Source: Luscinia megarhynchos
Lineage: Eukaryota > Chordata > Aves > Passeriformes > Turdidae
Direction of reading: 5' to 3'
NCBI GenBank assembly: GCA_034336665.1
Contig: JAPFBE010000002.1
Span: 17,028,906 to 17,092,905 of the forward strand
DNA: 64,000 nt
The notes beneath the pieces were generated by a model. It saw only the letters and a list, made by a program, of their open reading frames with translations. It made no database searches and was not told the DNA's origin. The position numbers were made by a program, and so were the translations under genes. Shown piece by piece: positions 48,766 through 62,097 of the stretch (within the stretch, counting starts at the first letter, position 1; each line of letters opens with the position of its first letter).

Positions 48766-51700
48766 TTTGGCACTGAGCTTTGGGGATGTAATCTCTGTGC
48801 AAATAAGACTAGGTTGTAAAAGTTTTATAGATTGACAATGATATTAAATTCCATACCTTAATAACCCATCATTTTCTCAAAGCATGGTTCCTATTCTGTA
48901 TTTATTCAAAGCTGTGACAAATTGTTTATTTGTAATCCTTTACAGTGTAGGACTTCATGTGGTTGCTTTATCTCAGAAATGGTAGTGCTGATGTCTCATC
49001 TACTTCTGTCAATGTTTTTTTGGGACTTGCTAGCTTTTCTGGCTGGCATACAAGCTCAGAAACACTTTTTTTTCATTATAGAGGCACCCCATGGCACAAC
49101 ACTTTAGTTAGAATTGTGCCAGTGTTTCCATTATAAACCTCTGTTTTCATGGGTTTATAACTTTACTGTAAAAAATTGCTCCAGGCTCAAACTTGGACTA
49201 GAAGTTCCAAGAGTGGGAGGGAACATTTTTTAACAATTAGAACAAAAATCTGCAGTATGTTGCTCTTGGTTACATGACTTTCTTCATTTCTGTATGGCTA
49301 GTTTCAGAAAGCCTTCTATCCAATTTTTTGTTCAAATTTTTCTCTTTGGCTGTATTGCATTTATCTCAGCTAATTCCACTTCATGTTCATTACTGAATTT
49401 ATATTACTTAAGAAAAAAAAAATAAAGCAATCTCTTGTAATGCTTTAAAAACACGACTTCTTTCTCTATGGAAATAATTATTTCAACCTATTTGGCACCT
49501 TCCCTTAGACACTTAGAAATCTGATGATGCTATATGGGGGAGAAGAAGGGAGAAAATTGGTAAATGGAGATAGATGAGCTCTCAGAGGCTGTTGCAAGAT
49601 TCTAGTGGTTTTCATGAATATCACATATGGCATAGCTGTCCTTTCAAAAGAGACTCACACATTTTCACATTACATCCTCTGAATCACAGATCTGTTAAAG
49701 AGCAAAGAAAATAAAACTCTATTCTCTTTAATTTTGATGTCTTTCTCTTCAGGAACTCAGGTTAAGAGAAACTAACTGTGGATATAGCTCTTTCCCTTAA
49801 TGCCTTGTTCCCCATCCCCTCACCTCAATGTCCCACCAGAGAGCAGACAAGGTTTTCCCCAGCTGACCTCTTTGCCAAAATGGGGTTAGGAACCATTTCA
49901 AACAGATGTGCTTCATTATGCGAGAAAGTTGTCCTTCTTGCCAGAATCAAATCACTCTGAGTGCAAATGGAACCTTCTCTCCTTAAAGGTCTTGAACATG
50001 GGAGGTGAGATCAGTCTGAGGGGAGCTGCTCTAAGCCTTTGGTGTTCAGACCAGAGTTGTTCTACCCCTGAGGAGCCAGGAGGATGTGTGGTACACCTTT
50101 GTCTCTGCACTTTACTATCGTGCCTTCCCTAAAAACATACCTGGGGGACAAAGATGGGTGGTTGCTCAAACAAGCAAGTGCATGGGCAGGATTCTGGTAT
50201 GGCAGACCTGCCATATCTGACAGACACACTCTGAGACCCGTGCATCAGTGCCTAGCCTGGAATTTTCCCGCAGCAGCATTAAAACTGAGCAGTGCTGCTG
50301 TATCGCTTCCACAGTGAGGTGTCACCAAACCAGGATGGTTAACAACCCTTGGAGATTGACACTGAGAAGCTCACATTTGAGATGCCCTACAGGAAGACAT
50401 CTCCTCCACTCTGGAACTCAGTTTGTGTTCAGTTCTTGTCTGTCCTGAGCCCCAAATGGTGTTGTGCCTTCTAAAGTTTTGTGCCGAGAGCTTTGGGGTA
50501 GAACATTACCAGGAGCCTACAGCTAAGAGAGGATTTTTACTGAGGAAAAGGAGGGAAAGAAGGGTCTGTCTCTGGAGATGGTTTCTGAATGTCCTGGATC
50601 TAGTTTCTACTCCAGTCTTTTGTAACATGCTGGAAAATGCAGTGGGATCCCTTTGCAACAAACTGAGACCCAGCAGCCAGCAGATCTGGACCTGGCAGTG
50701 GTATCTCACAATCCTGATTTGTACAGAGCCTGGGCAACAGGCAGTCCCTGTGGGAGATTTTACAGTGGTCATTCAGCAATAATGAGGGATTAATCACAAG
50801 TGGCTAACAACTAGATAATTTTTTCTAGAACAGGATGCAGATGAATAAGCCCTAGTTGAAGTAATAAGTATTGTTTTCAATATACATGCTGAAATAAACT
50901 GTATAGTTACTCTGCATTCACAGCAGTTAACACAACTGCATATGACAAATGAATAAGCAAAATTGTAATAAACTATCCATGAACAATTTTCTATTTATAG
51001 CCCACAAATTTTGAGTTCTGTACACAAACTGCTTTTATTCCCTTTTTGCATTCATCAGCGGTTCTGACAGCTCAAAAAATAATTATTTCAGTTTGGCACA
51101 AAACTCAGTTATTTTGAACAATTGATTAGAAAAGAATCAAGTCAGATGTGGTTTTGATTTCCCACTTCACAACTGTATAGCAGAAAGGAATTCTCAAACA
51201 AATGATTGTTTCAGCCTGAATTGTCAAAACATTTAATTACTAAATGAATGCACTGACAGCTTTTGACAAGAAGTTCAGCAACATGTCCATATTTGCATAA
51301 ATCCATTTGATGGCACCTTTTTGACTAATAAAATTTTTTTCCTGCTTTAATCCAAAAGCTTAACTATTAGGACCTGACCCAAGAAAACAATTAAATACCA
51401 CTGAAGCCTGGAACTAGATAAAGCATTTGAAGCATTGAACATGCTAAGTTTCTGGCCTGATTCCTTCTGAAACTCATTCTTTAGAAATCTACTCCCTCTT
51501 AATTAATTTGATTAAGTAGTGTTTTATCTGAGACACCCTCCATTGTGAAGAAAAGGAAAGTAAGAAGAGCTGGCTGGCAGTTAGACTAACGAGAAAATGA
51601 TAATTTCTCTAATACCCTGCCAGGGTTCAGTAAAATACTACTCGCATTAAAATAAAAGTTATATTTCCCTAATCTTTTAGAGATGTGTGATTCTTTCAGA

Positions 51701-54700
51701 ATGATATTAAAATCAAAGATTTATTACTGTCCCAAGCCTCAGCCCATTTGTTCTAAGAGGTATGTCTGAATTCCAGGGAGGAAAAAGGAGAATTAATTGC
51801 AAATCTGTCTTACGCACTTTTGTATCTCGGAAATGGTATGTCTCCTTTTCACAAGTTTATATTATTTTATTTTTATAATGAAACTGAACCTATGTATGTC
51901 TTTTGAATATCCTGATTCATTAGGCAGCCAAGGCCTGCTTTGGAAGAAATATCTGTGTGTTATTTTACCAGGGTAAGACACTCAGAGGCAATAAGCCCAG
52001 CCCTTGCTGTGAAATACAGACAGCTGAGAAATTAACCCATGAGCATCCTCACTTAGCTTCATTTCTCATGTCCATGTTGGTTGTGGGAAAGCCTCACAAA
52101 GGGCACCCAGAGACACAGCCAGAGTGCAAGGAGAGTAAGGGACAGCCAGCAAGGGTGGTGCCATATGGGATGTGTCCAGGGATTCTGGTGGTGCACCACA
52201 GATTGCCCGGCTGCTCTCGGGGGGTGATGGCAGTGGTTGGGTGTTCATGGCAGTGCTGGAGGCTCACAGAATGTCTTGCATGCAGCTGTGCCTTCCTGCT
52301 TTTGGAGCCAGCCCATCCTCATCCTCCCAAGCCCCCTGCTCACTGACTCCCTGAGGCTTGGAGGAACATGTGCTGGCCACACAGAGGGACTGTGCTAATT
52401 CTGCAGCATCTGGGCTGCAAGTGACCACAAAATGGGCAAAACCTGAGAAAAACCCAGCTATTTGTGCAGCTGCCTTCAGCAGGGAGATTTTCAGCTACTG
52501 CTCCTTCTGTGCTCCAGGAGTCAAGCACAAAATGACTTCCCAAAACCAGAGGAAAATCCAGACCTAACTGAGGATCACAGACACTCCTGAGCCTTTACAT
52601 AGGTCCCACTCTAAACAAAGAATGGCTGAAGCCATTCACTCCACTCTTTTTGGGTCCTCTGTATGTGTGACTCAGACAGTCTCTAACACAGCACTACTTT
52701 CTCAAAGCTCTAATTGATATTCAGACAGAACTTTCTTCGTATTAATGGAATTCACAGTTAATCTTCAGGGAAAAAAATCAGCATTTTCATGTGAAATTAG
52801 TGTATATTGCTTAATCAAGGCTTTTCTGAATTAATTCACTAACAAAAACTATTCATGCTGGTTCTCTTTCAAAAGTCTTTGTTTCAATACAGTTAATAAT
52901 TTTTAAAGAGTTACAGCTAATTATCAAAGAATAACTAATGAGGCTGTTCATGACATAGTACAAGAACAATTTCTGTTAAAAATTATACTTTTTTGTCATT
53001 GAAATGCTCACTTTTTTCGATTCTTCTATACTGTAGATATCCCAGGAAAAGCTACATTTTATCTGATATCCCAGAATACCATTGAAGAGAATTTAATTTT
53101 CCTCCCAAAAAAGCCTCAGAATACCTCAGTGCTTTAAAGAAAGAGGAGTAAAATCCTTCCTTCACCAGTACCAGACCAGCTTTCTGCCCAGACACTGAAC
53201 CTTACAGAGAAGATGCAATGCAATCCAGAGTACAAAACCAAGACCATAAATACAAGAGGAGCAAGGCCAAGAGAAGTGAGATCTAGAGAGGCATGAGTAA
53301 GTGGGTACATGGCCCTCTGACCAGGCTTAGAAGTTTACAGAGTGCAAAGTATAGAAAGAGTTATTTCAAGCAGCAGAGCAATGAATTACCACAGTTCCTG
53401 ACATCTGGATGTGCATTTCACTGTACACCTTTGGATGAAACCCTGCTCCCTCCAAAATCAGCTGGAGCTTTGCCCATCTACACCAGGCAGCTGGCACAAA
53501 TGCTACACAGCAACCAAAGGAAAGAGGTGGGACAATATTAAGGATGTAATCCCCTTCACATCAGGAAAATAATCAGTGATTACTCAAGCAACTTAGGCAG
53601 AGATAAACTTCTTAGGTGATTAAGACAAACAAGATGGGGCTGCTGGTGTAATATTCCGAGAAAAGCCATTTGTTCTCCAGCTCCCATGAGAATGAGGAAC
53701 AAAAAGAGAGATACAGAAGCTAACAATTCTCTGGATGTGTGAGTTCCTAGATGAAAAATGTGATCCTGCTTGTGTTGTTTAAACTTCTTGAGCTTACTGA
53801 GTAGGAACTAAAGGAATAAGAGGTAATTCTTTTCATTTATGCAATCATGGTCTGAGAGGAAGTCAGTGCAGTGAAGAGAGAAAGGAAAACAACGAAAAGA
53901 AATTTTATTCTGACTTTAAACAGAATCATTAAAAGATCACTGTATCTAGTTTTAAAATAAATCCACATATCCATCTGGGCATATATAGAACACTTGCTGA
54001 AGGTTTTACATTACAATGGGAAAGATTTAATTATTTTTCCTGCCCTCTTATAAACATACCCGAAAAAAGGAAGGACTTTCTTCAGCCACCATGCAAGCAC
54101 AGATGAAATATTGCCAATACAGGCTTTTATATCTTCTCCTACTAATCTATGCATCCTTAAAGGTAGGATGATAGTTCATTCTTTTTTCCTAGAGCACTCT
54201 GGACCATAACACTAAATGAAAGAAGGACTATGTGTCCTAATTCTGAGGAATGAGACTAAAATACCAGTATATTTGACTGGTATAATTGACCACTAGGTAG
54301 TCATCAAACAGTAAAAGCACCCAGAGCTAACGCAGCAACCACAGAAGACAGAAGGAATATTTTCATTAGCTACAGATAGATCCTTTTTTGCTCTTGGGAT
54401 ATATTTTAACAACAAAACCCACAAAGGATATACGTGTGCTGCAATAGGTGTATCCCTGCTGAAACAAATACCTAAAATTGTTCTGTAGATGCTTGAATGG
54501 CAAAACTATAACTGAAGCCCTGTGCTACAGGGATATATTGTACTCAAAACCTATCTAAAATATACAATATGCAAAGTGTTAGTCCATTCTTGTAAACATG
54601 GCAAGTTATTTCTAAGGCTCAAAGTCTACTTAAAATGGTGAAAAACTTCTTGCCAACTTGTTAGGTAGGGATTGCAAGCAAAACATAAACACCTACAATT

Positions 54701-54815
54701 AAATCCATTGAATTAGCCTTTCTAAAAACAAATATAACTGCTTGAGTAAATACTTTGTTCTTTCCTAACGTGGATGTGCCAAGTGATAAGGGAAGAGTTG
54801 CTTATTTTTGGTGTA
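48766..54815. other. Non-coding DNA, no gene recognised
   Basis: This is unique sequence. GC-richer islands at about 50000-50330 and 52030-52560 give overlapping frames on both strands (up to 129 codons at 51957-52346), but none has a domain I know. The stretch at about 50990-51240, with ACAATTGATTAG and GCAGTTAACAC nearby, is a possible regulatory block. An octamer ATTTGCAT lies at 51291-51298. Confidence 0.5.
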
Positions 54816-54820
54816 GATTG

Positions 54821-54900
54821 TTTTGTTGTTGTTGTTGTTGTTGCCTTTTTAAAAGAATTGTTTGTGGTTTTGTTTGTTTGTTTTGAATTTTTTGTTTGTT
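54821..54900. repeat. (TTG)n microsatellite and T/G-rich tract
   Basis: There are about seven TTG units at 54823-54843, then a T/G-dominated stretch of TTTG units to about 54900. The triplet array is short and could be length-polymorphic. Confidence 0.85.
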
Positions 54901-57398
54901 CTTTACTTTGAGCTCAATTGAGAAATACAAATCTTGGCATTTTCACATCTGATATTCTCTGTATTTCCTATGTAGCAACATAGTATCACAAGGCTTGAAT
55001 AAACATTGTAACACCTGAGATTTTCTAATTGCTGGCTATAATGAGCACCTGATGCCCTAAGATAATATGATTCCTTTTCACCTTTCCCTTGAGAGGACAT
55101 ACTGTGCTGTGTTTCTCTGTGCTGAGCAGAAGAGTGACTACTAGTGCCAGATGAAATAAAATCAAGATATCTCCCAATAATTTGAGAGCCAATATATGTC
55201 ACTGCTCTAGTTCCCTCTGCTCTTGACATCATTTAAGGATTTCTGTGTGAATCCACCTGGGAATGACAGAGACAGACAGCAATCAAGGCAGTCCTTCTTG
55301 AAGAAACAACTGTATATCTGACAGAGAATGAGTTTATTTACTCCTTTGCTTCTTCAGACCTTCACAAAGCCATTTGGGAATTACACTGGATGGATATGTG
55401 AATATGGCCACTGTGAACTCTGCTTACTGAGAGAAATCTCTTACATTCCTTATTGTACACAATCAGTACATGAAACTTCCTTGGTAACATACACAATATC
55501 AGGAATTTTACCTCTAGACATGTCAAAATGTAATAAAACCAATGCTTTCTGGTAAGGAGGAACTTACAATTAGGCAATGTGTTAACTTGTTGCTGACTCT
55601 GGATTTCTAATCTGTGGCTTCTGAAAGCAGCTACTTCATGGATCCTGGACTGGATAAAAATTGCATGGTCTTCCCAACTCTGCTCTCTCCTCCTTAACCT
55701 GTGATATCAGCTGTGACTCAGAGAGAGAATCCCTTCTGCCTTCCTTTAGTCTGCATTCATATCTGCTATCAGAGGTCTTGATTTAAGAATTGCCAGCACT
55801 GGAATGGATCTCATTGCTGTTCATAAATGCTGGTGAGATGAATTATATGTCTTTCACTTGTTAACCTTTTCATATGTGACTGCATTCTGCAGTGCTGAAC
55901 ATCCTTGGATGTAACCCACAGAGGAAGTAACTTAATGTATTGGGCAATGACCAGCTGCAGATTCTGAGGCTTCAATCAACAGATTTAGATTCATACAAGG
56001 GATTGAAGGCAGGGCAATAGCTCTGCCTCCATGCTGACCTGCAGGAGCAGTCCAGCTCCAGGATGAGAGCACATATATAAATGGCATCTATAAATATATT
56101 GTGGCATTGACTCCGCCATCCTTTTCTTGTTAAGTGCTACGTTTGCATGAAGGCTGAGTAAGCCACTGCTCAGTCTAAGAAAGGGTAGGTTCATACACTT
56201 GCATGTGTTTAAATCCTGGGACATGGCTTATTTATGCCTTTGCCTGCAGATATTTTGTTAACTTTTTTTTGTGTGTGTATGAGTGTGAATTTATTCTAGC
56301 ACTTAGACTTCGTGTGGTTTGGCACACTGCTATTTACTACCTCTTATTGAATGATGGTAGCAGAACAGTTTTTCTGGTTTTAACCATTTTTGAGCTGTAT
56401 TTCCACTAACATTTTAATTTACGACACTGGGATCAAAAGCAGTTACAACTGTGGTATGAGCATCACTGTGGGGCTTTGGTTTCTGTATAGTTAAACCTTA
56501 GTTAAGACTACATATGAGCTGCTGTAACAGTTTCCAGTTATTCCTTGTGGTTTGGCCGTTTGCTTCTGTACCTCAAGCTTTCAACTAATCTGAAAATAAA
56601 ATTCATTATAAATTTATCTATATTGTCACAATTTTAAAATTTAATTGGAATTGTTTTTATCAAAAACACTGTGTTCAATGTTGGTAGATTTCTGGGAGAG
56701 AGGAAAGGATAAGATCGTATTTTCAGTGCAATAACTGCTATATATCTTAAAAACTTGGTATCGGTAGGAATCAAAATGCTTCCCACAAAATAAAAAAAAA
56801 TCTGATTTCTTCTATTCCTAAAGAAGCCCACAAATTCCATGTTAAATATTTTTTCTCTTTCTTTCTCTTGTTCTTCTCTCACCTTCCTTTTTACTCAATA
56901 AAGGCTCCAGTTCTTGATCCTCACTCTGTCTGTTTCTGAGTGCTGTCAGAACGAACACAAACTCATTACCTTTTGTTCTGCTACTGAGTCCCATTGCTAC
57001 CTCACCTCTTTAGACCTGTTCCCTTCCACCCCAAAAATACCAGCTCCTCTCCCTCTCTTTTGTCTCTGCAGCATCTCAGATCTGCTCTGAAGTCCACAAG
57101 GCCCTCGTTCTCTTCATTTTCCATGTGCTTCTCATCACTGCTGCCCACCCTCCAGGGCTTTGTGTCGCTCCCTCCTGAGCCTTGCAGATACACAACCCTG
57201 CATCTTGGAGAAGCTGCTGCTTTCTCAGAGCCTGTCCAAAGCAATGTGAGCACCTTGCTAGCTGGAAGGCCACCCCAAGGAGAAGTCTGTCAGTTGCTTT
57301 GGCTGTGTTACTACTCTCCAATTATCTCTTCCACACTCACCCTAAACTTCTGCACCAAATGTTGGCTTCTACACACCCCAATTCCTACCCCCTTCTTC
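54901..57398. other. Non-coding DNA; pyrimidine-rich at right end
   Basis: I recognise no gene. From about 56930 to 57400 the plus strand is C/T-rich. That removes stops from two frames and creates the longest plus-strand frame in the window (56994-57530). That frame then translates the poly(T) tract, so I regard it as an artefact. Confidence 0.55.
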
Positions 57399-57426
57399 TT
57401 TTTTTTTTTTTTTTTTTTTTTTTTTT
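57399..57426. repeat. 28-T homopolymer
   Basis: This uninterrupted run of 28 Ts is the longest homopolymer in the window. It is followed by GCAG and so mimics a very strong splice acceptor. On the minus strand it could be the poly(A) tail of an old retroposed transcript lying at higher coordinates, but I see no AATAAA signal just upstream on that strand. Confidence 0.95.
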
Positions 57427-58554
57427 GCAGTGCTCAAAAACACATTTTTTTTTTCACAACCCTGCTTCACTACTCTCCTTTAAATTCCTCCTTCAAACTC
57501 CTATTTTATCATGCTGCAAAAAAATTATAGGCTCTGCCAAGTGCTCAGGAAAAGTCTGATAGTAATTTACCACTATTCTGCAAAAAAATATTATTTCATT
57601 TTCACTCTGTGCTCCCCCTTCTGTCTGACTGTCTGGCTTTATCTCTTGTGTCTATCAGTTGCATTCAGAGCCCACATGCAAGTTGTCTCTGTCAGTCTGT
57701 ACCATTTTTCTGTGGATACATATCCTCTAGCAGAAAAATCTGATCCTAGGAAATGCTGAGCTAGCAGCAGAAGATGATGTTCAGCTAAAGATTTTTGCAG
57801 CTCTTTTTCCTTGTTTTTTCTGGAGAGTCTTAGGATTTTGTTTCTTTCCTTTGCATTGTTTCCTTTTAAATTTGTTTCTTTTTTAATGCATCTGGCTAAG
57901 AATGGCTTTGAACAACAGTGATGGATACCAGCCTAACTCTTGATAAGCAGCTGTCTGTAGACAGATTATTGAAATGAGGGAAAGTAAGAGTGCTACACAG
58001 CAGAGGTAATCCTAACATCGACATCACTGAGTGCTTCTTAGTTGGCAGAATAAACCCTAATAAAGTAACCAATACCATCATGCAATATTTACATTTAGAC
58101 CTAAATCAGGACATACATATGGAAAAACTATATATGATGACATTGCAGATTGCCTTTTTTCAAATAGGTCCTTCAGGGTAGCAGCTGGATTGATTTTCAG
58201 ATAGGAGCTTCTTAATCCAGGCAGATGTAGCTCTCATCAGAAGTTAATTTGCAGAGATATTCACATATGCAAATCATGTCACAATGGTGAAATGCAACCA
58301 CGTAATGACTGGAAAATGTTATACTCATAAATCATACTACCACGAATCATCAAAATTTCCACTCAGCCAGGACAAATTCAACAGCATTTATGTCTTTCCA
58401 GCTTTTAGCCCATAAAAAATCTGTGTTTTTGGAGACTGTGTTACACTGGTGATCTTAAAACTCCCAAGTCTGGTATAATGAGTCCTCAAGTGCGTTATAA
58501 CTTACCAGTAATTACATTTCAACATTTCTGCTTTCAGCAGTTAGTGTTTTATTC

Positions 58555-58800
58555 ATAAACATTTAAACACTGAATTAGGCATAAAATAAGAATGTTGGCA
58601 ACAACCGGGTTTAATTTCATTAACTATTAGGTAAACGTAGTATTGCTTCTTCAAATAATCCTTAGGTTTGAATGCTAAAGATGTAATGAACTTCATGGTT
58701 CATAGCATCTGACATTGCTTAATTAATGGGTGCATTTATAGTACATAGGCCTCGGTAATTGATTTATATGCATGATTTGCACATACAGCTGTTAGTTCCT
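58555..58800. promoter_or_regulatory. Candidate enhancer-like AT-rich block
   Basis: This repeat-free block contains homeodomain-type words (TTAATTAATG, GGTAATTGATT), CpGs kept in AT-rich sequence (CAACCGGG, AAACGTAG, CTCGGTAATT) and ATGCATGATTTGCA. The mix of retained CpG and homeodomain words is like conserved developmental enhancers. This is inference only. Confidence 0.22.
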
Positions 58801-60594
58801 GTAGGAAAGTCATAATTCAAATGTTTGCATATATTCAAGATATGGGGAAAGGGGAGAAAAACCCACCCCACACACTTGTCGAGTTCCCAATAACAAACAA
58901 ATAGCACAAGAAAAATAAATAGCATCAGAAAAAAACTACCAGGAGAAGCATTAATGTGATCACTTGGAGTTTCCACAGCTCACACATTTCAAGTGGAAAA
59001 CATGACAAAATGCTTCTCAACATTTTTTTTCTCTTTACAGTAGATGTGGTTAAGTCTATATATGCCCACACACCTCTGTGAGTCTGTTCATATTACAGCA
59101 CATGTAGGGTGAATGGAGTCCACATTTTCCATGCCCATTTGAGTTTCTCTCCCTCACTCAAATACACATAAACTCACCCAAGGTATACATAATTTAGATT
59201 TAGGAGCAAGAACAATAAAGCTAAGAAAAGGTTACGCTTAATATTACACATGTTTAGTCTTGGGGCAAATCTTCTCCTAACCGAAGCCAAACATTGGAGG
59301 CGAGGGAATTCAGCACAGGTTTTCTAGCCTGTCCAACAGATTACTTGTGAAAGCCAAAGTGGTGTGTTGAGAAGTCGATGCTGAAGAATAACTGAGCTCT
59401 GAGTGGAAAGAGGTCTCCTGTGGCAGTTTAAAAAGGTTGAGGAAGAGAAACAGCTATTTCTGGATTATCCATTACCTTGGAGCTAAGGCTGCATCCTTCC
59501 TAGTACTTTCCTTGCTGTTCAGTGTATCCCAAGCAGCAGCCTCACGAACTGAAGCAAATGTCCCCATTCCAGCATGCAGAGTTCCAATTCCCCCATCTTT
59601 CTCCCTTACACTGACAACTACCCCATATTAGCAGCAAACCTTATTTCAAGGGTTCTTTCAGGAAGTGCTTGCCATTTTAGGGGTTTTGGTTTCAGTTATC
59701 AAAGCATTTCATTGTACATTAAGGAATGCAGAGCTCAGGCAACTTGATGGCTTTCACAACCCTGGCTCCATTTCCTGGTGCTCTGAGGCAACACTTAGCT
59801 TTTCACTCTCCAGACCCTCATACACCCTACATCTGCTATTCTAATGCCTGCATTCATCAGTAGACTGGCAATAATAAATTTTCTTCTTTCCTTTCTCTTT
59901 TCTTTCCAAAGGCTCTCCCTTGTACACACGTTTGTCATTTCTTCACTACTGGCTGCTGACTGGCCAAACCTCCATGAACAATAATTCCATTATAATGTAA
60001 GCCAGGGGCATGGCTGGCTTTATGGTTTGACTGGAGGCAGGTGAAAGGGTGGAAAGGAGATTATTTTAAACTCTTAATCATCACTCATCTTTTTTCAATA
60101 TTCATTGACAAGCTGTAGTGGAAACTATATTTTTTCATGTGAACCCAGGCACTCTTCCAGACTCTTTTTCCCTAGTATAAGCCCAATGCTTTCCTTCTGA
60201 GTGTTTTACTGCAGTCTTCTGAAACCAAATCTTTCCCACAGTGTTAGTGACTATGCCCTTACAGTCTGAAAAGGCCTAGCACTCAGACTGGTGGGCTAAA
60301 ATAATTTACATCACCAGGACCTAAGAGGCATGAAGAACAAGAGCTGAGGGCCTGAACACAAGCCTAGCACCCACACAGTGCAGATGAGTTTGTGCTGTGT
60401 GGAATGAAAGTCTCTTACACCAGCTATCACTTGAGAAATGCTGAGTTATTCCATTTGATTCAGAAGACAGATAGTTAACAATAGAGATGGTGATGTAAGG
60501 CAACATGTCCTTTTCTCCTTGTTGTAGAAGTAGAGTCAGTTCAGGAAGCTGTGGAGGTGGTAAGGACCAGTTCAGCTCTTAACATCTCCAGTGT

Positions 60595-60632
60595 AGCATT
60601 GATGGGCACAGTGGAGCATTGATGCACAGTGG
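60595..60632. repeat. Imperfect tandem duplication, 20 + 18 bp
   Basis: AGCATTGATGGGCACAGTGG (60595-60614) is followed directly by AGCATTGATGCACAGTGG (60615-60632), which lacks two Gs. This is a recent-looking slippage duplication. Confidence 0.85.
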
Positions 60633-61933
60633 AGTTGTCACAGAAGAACTGAATCACAGGAAAATTTGGCTGCAGGGATATGATGTATGTCATGAGTGAG
60701 CCCAGAGCCAAACTGTAGGACCATATAAATATCCCAATGTTCACTTCAATGGTATGTCTGTTTTGCTGTCTCTACATGAAACACACACACTGTTCCAGTT
60801 TTCCTGGAAATGGGCAGTAGCCAGGATTTAGTCCATGGAATGAATTGCTCTAGCTGCTGCTAACTTTTATAGTGGAGGAAACTGAAAGGCAGACAATTAA
60901 GCTATGTTTAGAAGACATATATTCATATTGGCTTATTTATATAATATGCATAAATAAATAAAAAAAAAGGAAGCAATTTGAAATCCTAAATCTAAAGAAG
61001 ACTAAAAGTGGGAGAGGAAAACAGAAAAAATGTATTGCAGTCTTTGAGTCAGATGATTATATGACTTCTCCCCTTGTCCTCCCCAGCCTGATTTTACTGA
61101 TCTGACACACTGTTTGAAAGTATATCAATAATGGGTTTAGATTTTCAGAGGGTTGGCCTCTGAAATTATCCTGAAATCATTACATATTTTTCAGAGCAGC
61201 AGAATGGGTTTCTTGGAAGATGTAGGCAGAAATGGTGATGATCTAAGATAAAAAATACTATGTAATATAAACATTTTCCGCTAATGCTTCCTCCTCTTCA
61301 ATGTATAATCCAGTTCTCATTGATTTCAAAAGCAGTTGGGTTTCATCTGATCACTAGTTATTAAACAGCTTCCAAAGCTATAAAAAAACCTCAAAGCTTT
61401 GCTAGAAATAATCTTTGTTTTCTTGCCAGACTGTAACAATAATAACAATTGTATATAAACATGCGTATACACACATTTCCTTTCCATTTTTATATCTTCA
61501 ATCATCTGGAGTTCTTCAAGCATTTTATGCAGGTGAGTAAAAAATAATTATCTTTGTTTTGCAGGCACAAAGGGAAGGTACGGTTGAAGTTGGCAGAAAA
61601 AGGAATAATATTGTGAATTTTCCCCCAAGATTAAAAAAGATCACATTTCTATGAAAACTGCACTGGGTTTCTTTGACCGAATACACTGTGTTCAGATTTT
61701 TTATTCTCTCTTTTAGCTCTCCCAGCGTCCCAAGTATCCTTGAGACAAATTTTCAACTGTCTCAGCAGTCTTGGCAATATTCTTGATGTGAAATTGGACA
61801 ATTGTTAGAGCATGTGTTCCTTCTGTTTGGATAGGACCACTGCTAGGTCTGCCATTTCTAAGAGTCTGATTCTGGTCCCTGTGCTTTTGTTTGGTGTGGT
61901 ATTTCACACCACATCAGGTGCCGGCTGGCACTG

Positions 61934-61947
61934 CCAGCAGGGGACAG
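61934..61947 (+). promoter_or_regulatory. CTCF core-like motif
   Basis: CCAGCAGGGGACAG matches CCASYAGRKGGCRS at 13 of 14 positions. The mismatch (A in place of G, position 11) is at an informative base, so it is weaker than the 29625 site. It lies in a locally GC-rich stretch (61918-62050). Both candidate CTCF sites have the same strand orientation, so on the convergent-orientation rule they would not pair with each other as loop anchors. Confidence 0.3.
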
Positions 61948-62052
61948 TCCCTGGCTGCCCATGCCTGTCCCTGTGCCCAGGTTATGCCAACAGGCAGCAT
62001 TCCCATGCAAGGCCAGGCAGAAGTGGAACACTGGGGCATGCCATGCCCAGGA

Positions 62053-62097
62053 GTTTTGTTTGTTGTTGGTTTTTTTTTTTTTTTTGTTTGTTTTTTG
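62053..62097. repeat. T/G-only tract with 16-T run
   Basis: This is 45 consecutive bases of T and G only, including Ts at 62070-62085. It has the same type of strand asymmetry as 19671-19716 and 54821-54900. Confidence 0.85.

Larger units (their letters stand above)
57427..61920. other. AT-rich non-coding DNA, no gene recognised
   Basis: This is unique sequence. An octamer ATGCAAAT lies at 58267-58274, and an AT-rich block at about 58555-58800 carries CTTAATTAATGG and GGTAATTGATT words. A short imperfect tandem duplication lies at 60595-60632, an (AC)5 at 60781-60790, and a 9-A run near 60960-60968. A perfect-looking donor, CAG/GTGAGT, lies at 61530-61538, but I see no partner acceptor with an open frame. 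Confidence 0.55.

Noticed and set aside
50423..50782. 119-codon plus-strand frame, suspected retroelement
   Set aside because: I see no reverse transcriptase, protease or integrase motif, and no LTR or CR1 similarity.
51957..52346. 129-codon plus-strand frame
   Set aside because: It is in a GC-richer patch with open frames on both strands, has no recognised motif, and lacks convincing splice context.
57399..57480. Poly(T)-GCAG as the 3' end of a minus-strand processed pseudogene
   Set aside because: No AATAAA signal lies just before the tail on the minus strand and no gene-like frame lies beyond it.
56994..57530. Longest plus-strand frame in the window (about 178 codons)
   Set aside because: It lies in C/T-rich DNA that lacks stop codons, and it translates straight through the 28-T homopolymer as a phenylalanine run. 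A second frame is open over the same stretch. No domain is recognised.
61533..61564. Perfect donor (CAG/GTGAGT) followed by a TTTTGCAG acceptor
   Set aside because: The interval is 32 nt, below the size of a normal vertebrate intron, and neither side has a supported coding frame.
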